A stretch of 64,000 nucleotides of DNA, from the NCBI GenBank assembly GCA_030248295.1, contig JASANH010000193.1:682001-746000 (forward strand). Reading direction: 5' to 3'. This document shows positions 1 to 11,511 of the stretch, one piece after another. The first letter of the stretch is position 1; every line of letters begins with the position of its first letter. Source of the stretch: Mesodorylaimus sp. YZB2_4 (lineage: Eukaryota > Nematoda > Enoplea > Dorylaimida > Dorylaimidae). A model generated the notes under the pieces. That model worked only from the letters and a program-made list of their open reading frames with translations, was not told the origin of the DNA and searched no databases. The position numbers and the translations under genes are program-made.

Positions 1-156
1 GCGCATCGCTTTTTGAGATGCATGTAACTAACGACGGAAGAATGGGGTGTGGTCAGCACTTACTTTTTCTAATTGGCTTCGACGGAGGCCGCCAGCCCTC
101 CTCCCTAAAGGAGCAATTCCAATGAACTTTGTAAAATAACATCCAACTGCCCTGTC

Positions 157-1534
157 TTACTGTGCCAGCCCGTCTATACGACTGTTGGACCGAGATCCAA
201 AACTGTGCAGGCTGCCAACACGTTCAGGTACGGGAGACCGCTTCACTTCTTGATATTGTGTCTGCAGTTCGAGGAGGCTTCGTTGTTCCCTGCTAGAAGA
301 GGAACTGGTCAGTCGACTGGTGGACACTGATAGTCTCTTGGCAGCAGCGATAATACTGTCCAGTGTGGTCAATGGTTCGTCTTTTTCTTCGTCATCGGAT
401 GGTGGATCGGGCGAGAAAGAAGTTTGGCGATCATTGAACTCACTTTTTTCGTGATCGGATTGTTTGTGTGTATCTTTTCTTTTCCGCCTGAAGAGAACCA
501 TGCTGGTATGAGGATAGCGAAATACAATAAACCATGTGCACTTGAGGTCTGCCCACACATTGCGAGGGTATGCGGGATCTGCTGTCATCACATTACCCAG
601 GCTCCTGGCGATCAAATTAGGTTAATTAAGTTAGCCAGGCAGAAATTTGAGCGCAGGAACCCACAGCCGGCCGCTTACATGCCGAGAGTCTGGGTGGTAC
701 AGGTGGCTAGCAAGATTGGACCAGAATGCCACAGGCGCAGTTTCGAATCTCAAGTTTTGTATGGGCCTCGTCCTATTTCAGGTAAACCTCGTCTCTGCGC
801 CCAGCACCAAGACTCTATCAGCCCCTACTCATAATCAGGTAGACTCTTCCAATCCTCCTCGCGTTGTCGTATCTTCTTGTATCCCCCTTCCACACTTCTG
901 GTCCTGTCGTAAGTCGACACGTGGTTTTCCCTTTGGAAGAGATTACGCATATTCGTTTTTCGTAAATTTGCCGTTAATCCATTGGATGAAGAATGTTGAC
1001 CGTTCTCGGGCGACGAACTTCTGCTGTGATGACTAAAATAGTGATGCGCATCGCCCAGCGTCTCGTCCAGTATCTCCCATTCGTCGACTACAAAAAAGCT
1101 CGTTCGTCCTCAAGCCCATTTCCAAATAGAAGGGGCGTTACCGATTTGGGTTGTGTGGGCTGTCCTGTCAGTGTTGGTCTTCCCCGCTGATAGTAAATCC
1201 GTATTTTGTCGACCAACCGATGCCAGGCTTTTGGCTATGCTTTTGTCGGAACCCCAATTCGGCGAAGCTTAAAGAGCTTTTTAGGTTTCCTGGACTTACC
1301 TTTATAAGCCGAGGGCTCACCTGTTTTTTTAATTTTAGTGTCATTTCTAACATCGTTATGCCCGCGGTTCACTTCTTTGATGGGGCGATAAGTTTCGTGA
1401 GATCGTGATTTAGTATGGGCTCTCAAAGCGGCGTACATGCTGACTAGCTGGCCAGCGAATGCGACTGTTGATGTTACGAGCGCGAGGATTAAATGAGCAG
1501 AATGTTCTAGACTGCTTGATATTTTCACTTTCAC
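157..1534 (-). CDS. Unidentified membrane protein, C-terminal exons (5' end not resolved)
   Basis: I do not recognise this gene. Three minus-strand exons join in consistent phase: about 1534-1300 (donor GGTAAGT), 1087-829 (acceptor TTTTTTGTAG, donor GTAGGG) and 487-157 (acceptor TTCTCTTCAG), ending in TAA. The first exon holds one clear membrane segment of about 23 residues (LILALVTSTVAFAGQLVSMY). A long hydrophilic tail follows, rich in Ser, Arg and acidic residues (for example SRLTSSSSSREQRSLLELQ). The frame stays open upstream of 1534 with a CVKC motif, so the true start lies further right and more membrane segments may exist. The tail looks like the cytoplasmic part of a channel, receptor or adhesion protein, but nothing decides between these. 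The donor of the middle exon is weak; if it is not used the protein stops at TAG about 830. Confidence 0.5.
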
Positions 1535-2785
1535 CTGATCGAAAGCACCACACTTGACGCACGTCGTCCTATCTCGTATTAGCCGTCGAGCTCGAGCGTG
1601 AGTCCTTGTGGGCAGTCTTTGTGATCAACCTATTTGTCGTCTTGTAGGCGTAAATAAGTTATTTCGCATGGAAAGATCAATTTTTGCATGACTGAGGAAA
1701 TACGGGTTGGCAAGGTGCTCGCTTGGTTGTCAAGGAGTCTAAGCCACATTGCCCCTCGAGGACGATGTCAATCTTAGAGATGTACGAGGACGAGATTACA
1801 GGATTCGTGTTCAAGATATGTGTTGAAGAAAGTGTAGGTGTGTAAGCAGGGGTGGTCCTGGTTGGTCATTGGTGTTTTGTGCGGAGATGACGGCTCAAGG
1901 CCGAGCTAATACAGGCACGGAGCGACACGAGACCCGTCCATTTGTCAAAACAGAACGATGTCATGTATTGTACCAAGACGTGTACCATGTTTGTGTCTTG
2001 GCGGACAGTGAGTGGCCCGTACGGCAATATAAGACGGCGGGACAGTTGGCTAGTTTGTCGGATTGCCCTGTGTAACCTCATTGCCTGGCGTATGTGGTAC
2101 TCCTCGCAGCTACGGATGCTGCACCTACACGCGTACGTGATTCGAATCCCCCCTGCCCGGTTCCCACCAAAACGGACACCAACAAGGGTAGCCCTTTATT
2201 GGGCTGACTGGAGGACACCTCCACAAATGTAAGACAGCCAAGTGACGAGCACAGAATAGAGGGAGGGGCGGTTCGGATGGACCCGACCGCTCGTGACGAG
2301 ATGCGTAAGCAGTCCGGTAGACCAAGAGGCCCGAAGGGCACCTACGCCACTAGACCTAGAGCCAGTCATCAGGATAGGATCTGGTCTCGAGCGAGGTCGA
2401 GAGTAGGAAGGTAGGGTGTGCAGGCCAACCCGTGCTGGGTGACTCTAACCGGACGAGGAAACACACTCATCAAGAGATGCGAGTTACACGGGCCGTGGCT
2501 AGCGGAGACTCCCACCACGCTGATTGATGTTCCAGCCGCAGGAACAAATTCAAGATTTTGCCTTGCTGTTCCGCTGACTGGTGCATTCTTTCCAACACCA
2601 GCCGGGCATGGTTGCTCCTGTCACCATGCAGCTGAATTGAGGGGGCTGTCAAATCATGTCGGCCACATTTGGTTCATCTTTTGAGAACTCTGAGAGACCG
2701 AAAACTACATTTTCAGAATCTGAGGACACGATATGTGCGCTCTATGTGTGTCATCTCTGATTGCAAGAATCACTCGTTAACATCG
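1535..2785. other. Intergenic region without a recognisable gene
   Basis: No frame here shows coding character or a protein family I know. The only structured piece is a tRNA-like segment around 2078-2155, listed separately. Confidence 0.5.
2078..2155 (+). repeat. tRNA-derived SINE-like segment
   Basis: Positions 2086-2097 resemble a Pol III A box with about two mismatches. Positions 2139-2149 (GATTCGAATCC) match the B box at all but one position. The 42-nt spacing is normal for tRNA-derived elements. No cloverleaf can be folded with confidence, so this is more likely a SINE head than a working tRNA. Confidence 0.35.
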
Positions 2786-3058
2786 CTAGCGCAAGAACAG
2801 ATTCTCAAACGGACTCCTCTGACGCAACTCATCATCTCGACTCAAATGTACCGCGTCCATGTTCTCCGAGTCGTCGGCCTGGGATCGCTTACCCGCGGGC
2901 ATATTCACAGCTCGTCCTTGCATGGGCTGGCGCATCTTGTACCGATAACCGTGCGTCAACAAGGCTGCTGCCATGTGCTGCATGTTGTTGTTGGCCGCGC
3001 AGTAGCAGAACACTGTCGACAGTATGCACAGAGCGATCAGGTAATTCGAATTTGCCAT
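2786..3058 (-). CDS. Putative neuropeptide-like secreted precursor
   Basis: A single-exon frame of 90 residues starts at the ATG at 3058 and ends in TAG. Residues 1-22 form a signal peptide (hydrophobic core YLIALCILSTVFCYCA). Near residue 56 there is a Gly-Lys-Arg site (NMPAGKRS), the classic dibasic cleavage plus C-terminal amidation signal, and a Gly-Arg (MQGR) lies about eight residues earlier. The remainder is a short acidic spacer and a C-terminal ENLFLR segment. These traits suggest a peptide hormone or neuropeptide precursor processed in the secretory pathway. I recognise no known peptide family in it. Nine bases upstream of the ATG the sequence reads ATTTTCAG, a strong 3' splice site, so a 5' UTR intron or spliced-leader acceptor is likely. 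It could also be a secreted peptide of another kind. Confidence 0.5.
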   Translation of the reverse strand: MANSNYLIALCILSTVFCYCAANNNMQHMAAALLTHGYRYKMRQPMQGRAVNMPAGKRSQADDSENMDAVHLSRDDELRQRSPFENLFLR

Positions 3059-5347
3059 CACGGTCCTGAAAATGGTGGAGGGTAAGTTGCCTCGGGTGAG
3101 TGCACACCCAGCTAAGAGTCAGTCCGACCGGAACCATTACCCTGAAGGCGATACTCCTAGCTGGGGTACCATGCAGAGGGTCACTCGCGGAACACTGTCC
3201 GTGTGGATGACTGCAGGTATCCTGTGTGGAGGTACTTACCCCGTGTCTCTCGCCCCTAGAGTGCATGTATTTGCTGGGGCAGTGAGTAAAATATGACCAC
3301 TATGACAAGCCAGGTGATCCCACATGTTAGAGATGATGGGCCAACAGATCCCCGCATGTATTCGCCTACCGTATTCTCGCACCCCGACCCTTTGGTTTTT
3401 TATGTTAATTTGTGTGGGTTGGGCCCCGTGCCGCCTCAGTTCCCCACGGGACTTCCGTTTTGCCAATAGCCGGCCAGAAGTCATGATATGATAAGTGGTC
3501 CCGTGAGATAACTAGCTCTCATGGCAGCATCCTTTTTGCGCATCTCTAGTAGGAGCACCTCCACACGAGGGCATCCTGTGCCAGCACAGCATCCCAGGAC
3601 GATACTGGGCGAGAAGGGAGGGACCTTCCCGACTGGTGCTCGAGGAATTAGTTTCCTGATTTTCCACTCGTTCGACGTCCGCCACTTGACATTGCTGGGT
3701 GAGTCGCCCAGAGCCAGGGGTGCAAGGCCAGCGACGGACTGACTGAATCGCCGTCGAAGACCCGTTTCCCCACTCTGAGAAGGGTCTTACTAAACTGCCG
3801 TCCTCTCAGCCGGAACGGAACTGCGGCCTCCCAGTCAGGGTTGCTGGCCCAAGCAATGCGGGACCAACGCCTACCAACTGAGCTACCGCGTCTCTGCTCC
3901 CTTGGGTGGGGGGGGATCCTATGGAATCCGCCCCTCTTTGAAGTCCTAACGTTATGTCCCTGAAATGTGAACCTAATTAAAAGGATCCGCTTTGCTGACC
4001 CATTTTTTGATTGTCTTTACCTTCCCGTCTTTTCCAATTTCGAAGTTCACTGAGAGAAGTACCTATTTTGGGGGGGGGGGGCTACATACAGTACTAGAGG
4101 CATCACAGTACACAGAAACTAGGCAGAGCTGCCAGGAGGTAAAGACCAGTCTACTAAACAAAGTAGTGTAGGACGTACCCTATTATTGAGAGCCCACTTC
4201 CCTGAACCAGTGCACTGATAGGATATCCACGCCCACACTTGGTAGTCATCGCACCCCTTCAACTTCTGCAAAGAACCAGAGACATAAGCCTGCTCGAAAT
4301 CCTCGTATCCCCCACTTGTGTCCCCGGTCGGACCATTACAATGTACTTGCAAATGAATTTATGACGATTTGTTATGACATTTTGTTATTTTATGTATTCT
4401 TCTTTGTGTGGCTTGCTGTATCGAGTGCGCAGTCATGTGCTTTAGCAAGAATAAAATAGATAGATATTTGAAATTTCATACCCCTGTTTTATTGGCATTC
4501 GCAATCCCCTTCTCACATCCCTGGGCAGACCCTTTGAAATCCCCTATCCATGCTCTATGTGGTTTACCCTTCCCCTCCTGACACCATGCCCACTGACTTA
4601 CCAATCGGAAACAGATCGTCTCGTAGACTCGAATTTATCTAGCCAAGAAAAGGGAGCGAAATCGCCGCTGTTGATCGTGAAGCCCAAATAAGAATGCTGG
4701 CTGAAATCGTCGCGTGTTCGCCTCATTTGACGAGGACGTCCACAACCAATTGCCATTGTCTACAGCCACGCAACTCGGCTTTTCACTAGATTTCTTTCCG
4801 AATGCTTACCATCACGCGAACATGGTTCACACCTGTCCCCAAACTTTCCTCTTCAAAATAGCTTTTTACAGTGCAAACAAGGCTGACTTCGCGTGATCAT
4901 CTTTTATCCCTCTCCCCACACGCACCTCCTTGAGACACGTCCTGTCATATTTTTATACCACCTCGTTGATCGTTTCTTTTTCGCACATGTGTCACGATAG
5001 AGCCAACAAAGACTACAGAAATCGCGTGACAAAACTAAATGATCACATCTATCAGTGCTTACTGTATAACTTGCCCAGTCTTCAACTACACTTTAACAGA
5101 AACAGGAAGGATTCCAAGCTACAGTGGTCACGAAATTTCGACACTTACAATGAGTCCACCAGAGTCATTTCCACCTCAAATTCTAAACCAGAGTAGAGCA
5201 CAAGACACTATTCCTTATTCTCAAGGACACTTTGAGTTCTCAATCAGAGCATAGCAAACTTCGATCCATCTTGCTTTTCTGGCATGTCCTTCACGACGAC
5301 CATCGAAAAGGCGATGAACGAGCGCGACCCCTCCGAAACGCAGATGA
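3059..5347. other. Intergenic region, no gene seen; poly-G run and SINE piece
   Basis: No convincing exon is visible. It contains a tRNA-like segment (3795-3900) and an 11-base G run near 4071-4081. Most of the rest is unremarkable. Confidence 0.45.
3795..3900 (-). repeat. tRNA-derived SINE or tRNA pseudogene
   Basis: Read on the minus strand, 3885-3874 is TAGCTCAGTTGG, a perfect Pol III A box inside a normal tRNA D-arm context (GCGGTAGCTCAGTTGGTAG). A degenerate B box (AGTTCCGTTCC) follows about 60 nt later. The anticodon and T arms do not pair well, so this is a tRNA-derived element or dead tRNA rather than a functional one. Confidence 0.45.
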
Positions 5348-7625
5348 TTAGGAAACCGATGGCTGCTTATGGAACCAATGCGAAGACAACCAACCAGAGT
5401 CGCTTAGTGGCAGAAGCTAAAATAGAATACTGCTTAGCAATCTATCAAATCTCATTGGACTGCATGCACTCACTTTCAGAATTACCCGACTACGAATCAA
5501 GGCGTACGGCACTGGACCAAAATTTGATGAGTCGAGAGAATTGCTCCGATTGTCACCTTCGACCCAAACGTGCCCTCGTGGAATCATCTGAAAAGGAACC
5601 AGCATAAGCTAACATAGACATAGACCTCTGCTGGCTGTGAAGGACAAGCGCACAGCACGGCAGCGACAATTGGCATGCTCACAAGAGTCATTACTATGCG
5701 CAGGCTACAACCACTTGGCTCGCCCCAGGGCAAACCAGGGCTCAAGACAGGATTGATCCCGCGTAATCCACGACACCTCGTGTTGAGTTTAGCACCACAA
5801 GGTCTGTAAAGACACTCAATGCGGGAAGAGTAAATGGTGTTCTGACGGACCTGAGCCCGAAGTGCTCACAGAACAGTTCCCTGAACCAGGGCAGATAGAT
5901 TCATTCACACCTACGTATTGCAAATTCGACTGGATTAGCCATATTTGGAAAATCCTGGATTTATAAGACCGCGATTCGAATTCAAAAGCTCGAGTTTGTG
6001 TTATGCAGATACAGTATACCCGTACCGCTTAATCCGTGATAAGAAACCAGTGAAAGAAACAGCAACAAACTGAATTGATGCTTTTGTGCCACAAATCAAG
6101 CAGCAAACCAGTCAGAAAAGGCTTATTCGTCAGCATAACGATTATACTCTGAAAGGATAGCAGCGAGGCCAAACATATCGAACCTACTGTGACCAGTCCT
6201 GGTAGGCGTGGGAGGGAGGTGACCAGCCGAAGTCGGTAGACAAAAACTCCGACTGGAGCAGGTAAGTCTTGCGACTATACCTACGGCTGAAACATCAACT
6301 CAACGGCTTGAAGTCTCCCCGCCAGGGGAGAGTATCGATCACTCTCTCCCACTCGCCATGGCCTACCAGGCATGAGGGTTACACTACTCAGATGATTTCA
6401 CAGATTCTCGCATAATTCAAATCCAAAAGTCCAGGCCCTGCATGCATTTTGAATCCCTCGATTTTATAGCACCAGTTTTCCGTGTGGAACTACATAACCC
6501 TTTGTCTGGGGTCTTTCATTCGCGTTGGTCGTCAAAGACAAATCAAAAGAGTGGGCAAGTAACCTGCAATGTTGAAACAACAGCTTTTCAAGCGCTGCAA
6601 GCGGCGAGTCCTTGACTTAGAATCGATCATTCAGAAGCAACTAACACGCTTTCAGTTGCTCTGCCTGCGGGTGGACACATGCTCCTGGCTACGGCAGTTA
6701 CAGTAGATAGCGTCATCGTGTCTGGTGTCCACGGTTATCCTCAATCGACTGAATATCGCGCTTCTAATCGATATTCACCCACATATCGGGGTGGCTGCAA
6801 CGCATATGCATAGCACATAAGACAGCCTGCACTTGCCCTCGATCATATATCCATGTACCAACCGCTGTCATGGGCATTCGAGGGCGTGAGAAATCAACAA
6901 AGTCTTACACCCAGGGCCCAGGGGAAACTGACCCCGCCTCGTTGACAGGAATCTAGATTAGCAGACTAACCAAACCCAGCCCCTTTGACCAGTGCACAAC
7001 CTCACCCTCTGCACCGACCTTATTGCCGACCGTGCCTCCTTCCAATGCCACCACTCGCTTGCACAGCAGTTTCGTCGGTTGAGTGGGATTCATGCAGATG
7101 ACGATATCACCTCTAAAAATCCAAACCTTAATCCCATACCCACGCAATATCCATCCTTACTTTTGTACATTTCGCAACATAACGCTGACATGTTCGGCGA
7201 GCAGAAGATCGTGATGAGCAATAGTCGGTCTCATGGATGGTCCCTCGCACTGCGTAGACAAATAAGAGAATGCAAAGCGAGAAGAGATGATACCAAGGCC
7301 TGCCCACGCCTCCGCGCCAAGCATGTCATTTAATCAATGGTTGGCTGCGAATAGACATGGTCGATGCGGGACACAAGCACGTCGGGAATGTATTATTCAG
7401 GCACGGATATGACCTTTAGACAAGTAGGAGCCCTTGGCACGACTGGCCCCCATTCGAATGTCAATTCACATCCGGACTCGAAACACATTAACATGTGCCT
7501 CGATTACCTCGTCCACTATACCCTAAGCAGCTTACCATAATCAACTCCATCCCATACTCGGAAGCGCAGTAACACCAACCACATCCGTAAGCGACCACTT
7601 TGGCAGCAATTCGGGCCGCCTTCAT
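5348..7625 (-). CDS. IMMP1L: Mitochondrial inner membrane peptidase subunit 1 (signal peptidase S26)
   Basis: This protease removes sorting peptides from proteins of the mitochondrial intermembrane space. Five exons: 7625-7536, 7249-7161, 7112-about 6971, 5587-5474, 5416-5348, giving about 167 residues (human IMMP1L has 166). The catalytic serine lies in CEGPSMRPT (Ser35) and the catalytic lysine in LLCKRVVALEGG (Lys78). Later S26 boxes are present: RGHVWVEGDN, then FGPVPYALIRSRV, then PLSDSGWL near the end. The N-terminal YGCGWCYCASEYG resembles the IMMP1 rather than the IMMP2 type. The third exon's donor is uncertain: 6971 (GTTAGT), 7001 and 7019 all keep the frame. A 3' splice site (GCTTGCAG) lies 11 nt before the ATG. 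The third intron is unusually long (about 1.4 kb) and holds a foldback repeat. Confidence 0.88.
6188..6380. repeat. Imperfect foldback element in the IMMP1 intron
   Basis: CCTGGTAGGC at about 6193 and its reverse complement at about 6366-6375 enclose roughly 180 bp. Adjacent sequence (GTGGGAGGGAG on the left, CTCTCTCCCAC on the right) extends the pairing imperfectly to near 30 bp. This looks like a degenerate MITE. I see no clear target-site duplication. Confidence 0.35.
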
Positions 7626-8277
7626 CCTCGCTCGACCTGCAAGCAAATATTTCAGTCCATGCTTATAATTCACAGACAAATCCCCTGGTCAACACCGTTA
7701 CAGTCAACTCCAACAACACCATAGACACAACATTTTATAGTTACCAAGCAAATCAAGGCAAATTACGGAAGAAGGTCCAACCGAGAATCCAATTACCAAA
7801 AGAATGTTAAAATATAACGTGAATACACTGAACCACACGCGCGCAATACTAATGCTAGTGCCGAAGGAAACACGAGATTGCAATAACCTGTCCAAATCTT
7901 CCGCCCTCATTCAAATGAATCATACTTCTAAACTCAAATTTGATTGCCCATTAAATCAATACCCTAACACCAAATATGGTCATCATCAGAATTGCAAAAC
8001 GCAATTAAAAGCATAATCGTCAAGGGACACTGCATCGTAAGCGAGATCAACATTGCATTGGTCTTTCGTCATTGAAAATAAGCCCCGCATACGATGCAAT
8101 ACAACAAAATCAGGCGCAAAACATAGAAGCTTCGAATTTCAAGAAGACACTTACCACGGACACAAGAATTAGAAGCCACCGAAGAAAAAGATGAAAAAGG
8201 CTCAATCTCAAAAAGATGACAAAATAAAGCGAATCTCCGTCTCCTTTGTTCCACCGTGCTGATATTTTAGTAGTAGC
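7626..8277. other. 5' leader of IMMP1 and spacer to PRXL2
   Basis: No coding exon recognised. The part nearest 7626 probably contains the 5' UTR intron of IMMP1, and the part nearest 8277 the 3' UTR of the PRXL2 gene. Confidence 0.4.
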
Positions 8278-9459
8278 TTATGATTTGGCAGCTTCTCCAT
8301 CCGGCTGCTTTTGTTCGGCGATACCGCAGGAGCCACCTGCATCGCATTTCGGGGCGCCGTCGGTGGTCGCATTTGGCAAAGTGCACGATTCGCTGTTGCA
8401 CACGGGCTGCACACTTTCCGGGGGTGGTGTGTATTCGACACCCAAAGACTTGGCAATGGCTTGAACATCGGGGTAATCGTTGAAGTCAGCTTGGCGAAAT
8501 TCGTACAAGATCTTGTCGCCTCCTAAAAAGGAAAGGTATGTCTACAAGCATATGATGTTGAAAAATCTATGCCAAATTTTTTACTGCAGAAGGCGCGCTG
8601 CCAAAAATCTCATCAACAACGTTGTTGACTTACCTTTATCAACGACGAACAGGCCGCCCAATTGATAAATATCGCCCTTCAAGTTGCCGGTAACTCCAGC
8701 CGAACGAGTCTAAAGGATGCGATAAAATACTAGGCACAAAAAGAAACCTTTTTACTCACTTTTCCAACCATGTCCCACGTTTTCTTCGTGAGCATTCCGC
8801 CGAAAACGCCAAGCAGGCCGGAGCTAAAAGTAAAAACCGTCATAATTGCTAGGTGCGTTCAAGTTTAAAGAAACTTACCGCTTTAAACCGAGCTCTTGAT
8901 ATAGTTTTCGTTCGGGATCGTAGAAAACGTCTGAAAATAAACCTAGACTACACTAAGCATATTGATCCCAGCACAATATCTGAACTACCACAACAAAATG
9001 CACAGTCTGAGCTCTCATAGTCAGACTTGTTTAGCCTCGCGTACAACGAGAGCTAGGCTAACTTTATACCTACAGCACGGTATTGCAGGTATGTAAATAT
9101 TTTACCCGTGTTAGTCCAGAATTTTCCATTGACAAATTCCTCCCAGCCCAATCGCTCGGGTCCGATCGCAACAAATCGAACGTTCTTTCCGTCCAAAGGA
9201 GCCGCCAATTGGCTGACATTTTTCGACTGCCAACGGCATATTTGGCAGCCGAATCGGCGAAGGAAATAAATTATTACAGGTCCATCCGCCCAGAAGCTGC
9301 TCAAAGTAACGTCCTAAAAGAAATTATACATCGCGAATCCCAATGATAGCTTACACTTACAGCATATAAACATCACACCAAGCATATCCAACAAAACAGT
9401 CAAGTACCTACTTGATCAGATTCGACATTCTTGACCACGAAATCAGCCACTTTCTCCAT
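8278..9459 (-). CDS. PRXL2B: PRXL2-type thioredoxin-fold reductase (prostamide/prostaglandin F synthase-like)
   Basis: Six exons: 9459-9412, 9313-9106, 8930-8879, 8823-8760, 8709-8634 and 8522-8278, all in phase, for 230 residues. The AhpC/TSA-like fold is clear: the redox motif FGCQIC (Cys39, Cys42) follows IIYFLRR, then VRFVAIGPERLGWEEF, YQELGLKR, and a C-terminal strand GNLKGDIYQLGGLFVVDKGG matching the PRXL2A/B family. Vertebrate PRXL2B reduces prostaglandin H2 and prostamide H2 to F2alpha forms using thioredoxin; relatives are general thiol antioxidants. That activity is inferred by family only, and PRXL2A is the alternative. The last 40 residues form a Cys-rich tail (about five Cys) not typical of the human proteins. 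The gene is divergent from TK1, 512 bp away. Confidence 0.88.
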
Positions 9460-9521
9460 TTTCGGAACTTCAAACTGTATCAAACGAATTTCAAATGTGC
9501 AGAACTGACGAATCGGGAGCG

Positions 9522-9532
9522 ATATATATAGA
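9522..9532 (-). promoter_or_regulatory. TATA-box candidate of the PRXL2 gene
   Basis: The sequence ATATATATAGA, read on the minus strand as TCTATATATAT, lies about 65 bp upstream of the PRXL2 start codon. It is within the 512-bp region shared with the divergent thymidine kinase gene. Position and sequence fit a TATA element; no start site can be seen directly. Confidence 0.35.
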
Positions 9533-9971
9533 GAAAATTTGAGTTCACCTGAACGTGGAATGTACCGAAGAACTTTGCGAAAACAACTCATCAAACTGGG
9601 CAAGGTCCAGGCAGCTGGCAGCCATTTGCTTACGTGTGCCTTCGTCACGGTGGTAAAATATTGTTTCAGCTATCACGTATGGGTCAATATTTGGTCCTTT
9701 TTAAAAAAGAAAACTTTGCTAACAAGCCGAAACCTACAATTTCGAATTATTTTCCTGTTGTTAATAAACTTTTTATTGTTCAGTACGATTAAAAATCTTA
9801 AAAAAATACCTGAAAGTATTTTGTACCACTTTTTTGGCGCCAAAAATGGTGATATCATGCGAAGGATGGGGAACCTCGCCATTTTCAAATTTGAGTTCAT
9901 TGTGTGTGGTGGTTTTTCCACGACCAGCGAAAGATCTTTTGTGACACAGAAACTTGTTTTCCTTGATCGAA

Positions 9972-11281
9972 ATGTCTCTTTATTTGACGCCGTCGCCAGT
10001 CATTCCGTTACCGCACTTAAAGAGAGGGCAAATTCAGGTAAAATAGGCTGGGCTGATCGTTAAAGCATCAAAGTTCTCAATGTACGCAGGCTACATACGT
10101 ACTTTACAGTGCTTACATATGTAGGCCATTATAGAAAAGGTCGTTAACAGTAACAATAGTTGACTGCTCTTTAGCTAATCTTTGGGCCGATGTTTTCGGG
10201 AAAGACGACGGAATTGATTCGCCGTTGTCGACGTTATCAAATCGCCAACTACAAGTGTATTGTGGTGAAATATGCTAGGGATAATCGATATGCCGACGAC
10301 GAAGTAGCTACCCATGATGAGTAAGCAATGAGCATCTACCCAACTTTCAAGAATTTTGAGAGCTAAGTGATTGAGGAACCTTGGTCGGAGTCGCAATGTG
10401 GTGTATCTTCTCGTAATCTACTGTGGGCCTATGCGCTCTCACAGATTCACTGCAGATAGTAATCCTGGTAGCTTTACCCAACACTGGCTTTACTGCTGAC
10501 TAAACTCCGACGAACTCGGTCTTTAAACCTTCATCCTTGTTCTTCTGCCTGCGTGGACAATCCTCTTATCGTCAGCTACATTTGTGCTGATTTCAGGCAG
10601 AAGCTGGCAGCAATAAACGCAGTAGAACTCGCGGGTTTGCTGGACGTTTTGCGAGAATTCGAAGTCGTTGGAATTGACGAGGGGCAGTTCGTAAGTGGCG
10701 ATCTCTCATTCACGTTGGTCATGCAACTCAAGTCACTCTATTTTAGTTTCCCGATGTCATAGAGATCAGTGAGCAACTGGCGAACGAAGGAAAGATTGTC
10801 ATTGTTGCTGCCTTGGATGGTACCTTCCAACGAGATGTATGTTTTGTGTTTCTCGTAACACAGGTTTCGCATTTACTATTGTGGTTTTAGGCATTTGGGA
10901 GAATTCTCGAATTAGTGCCCAAGGCAGAACATTTGATTAAATTAACCGCAGTTTGTATGAACTGTTTTCACGATGCGTCGTTTACCAAGCGCAAAGGAGA
11001 CGAAAAGGCGGTAAGCTCATCTCGGATCCGAAAGCACAAGGCTTTTATCTTACGAATCTGCTTTTCAGGTCGAAGTGATCGGTGGAAGTGAGCTATACGC
11101 AGCTGTGTGTCGGGACTGTCACGCTGAAAAGACTCCTCAGCGACGTCATGCTTCAGCTCAAACTCCGCAGAAGGATGACAAAAGCGAAGCCAATGCATTC
11201 AAAGTCCCCACTGATTCGAAACGATGCTTGCAATTCGATACGCCGATCAGCTCGTGCAAATCGGATTACGACCGTTCATAA
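9972..11281 (+). CDS. TK1: Cytosolic thymidine kinase (TK1 type)
   Basis: It phosphorylates thymidine to dTMP in the pyrimidine salvage pathway. Six exons: 9972-10037, 10175-10320, 10597-10690, 10747-10836, 10891-11010, 11069-11281; 242 residues (human TK1 has 234). The start was fixed by the first exon, which ends in the family motif RGQIQ directly before the P-loop GPMFSGKT (26-33). The catalytic Glu is in DEGQF (98-102). The structural zinc is held by VCMNC (Cys154, Cys157) and VCRDC (Cys186, Cys189). The C-terminal tail is polar and has no KEN box, so the mitotic degradation signal of vertebrate TK1 is not evident. The gene is head to head with the PRXL2 gene and convergent with the gene at 11512, 230 bp away. 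Confidence 0.95.
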
Positions 11282-11511
11282 GCCAGTCAAGTCGGTTATC
11301 ACTGATTGCTACTGTTCAAGAAATATCTATTTTGGTTTATCAGTGTTATCGTTCCTTTGTGACTCCTGTACAAATTATTATTTTGATTCTTTACCCCACG
11401 ACCATTATTCTATCACCATCATTTTGCTGACCATGATATTCATGTTTGTTCCTCTTGTTGAAGTGACAGCAGCAGAAATTAGCACATTTCTTTACAGGTT
11501 TTTTATATGGA

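Noticed and set aside
9539-9971. Long plus-strand open frame running into the thymidine kinase first exon
   Set aside because: It is in a different frame from the kinase, whose start is fixed by the RGQIQ motif and the ATG at 9972.
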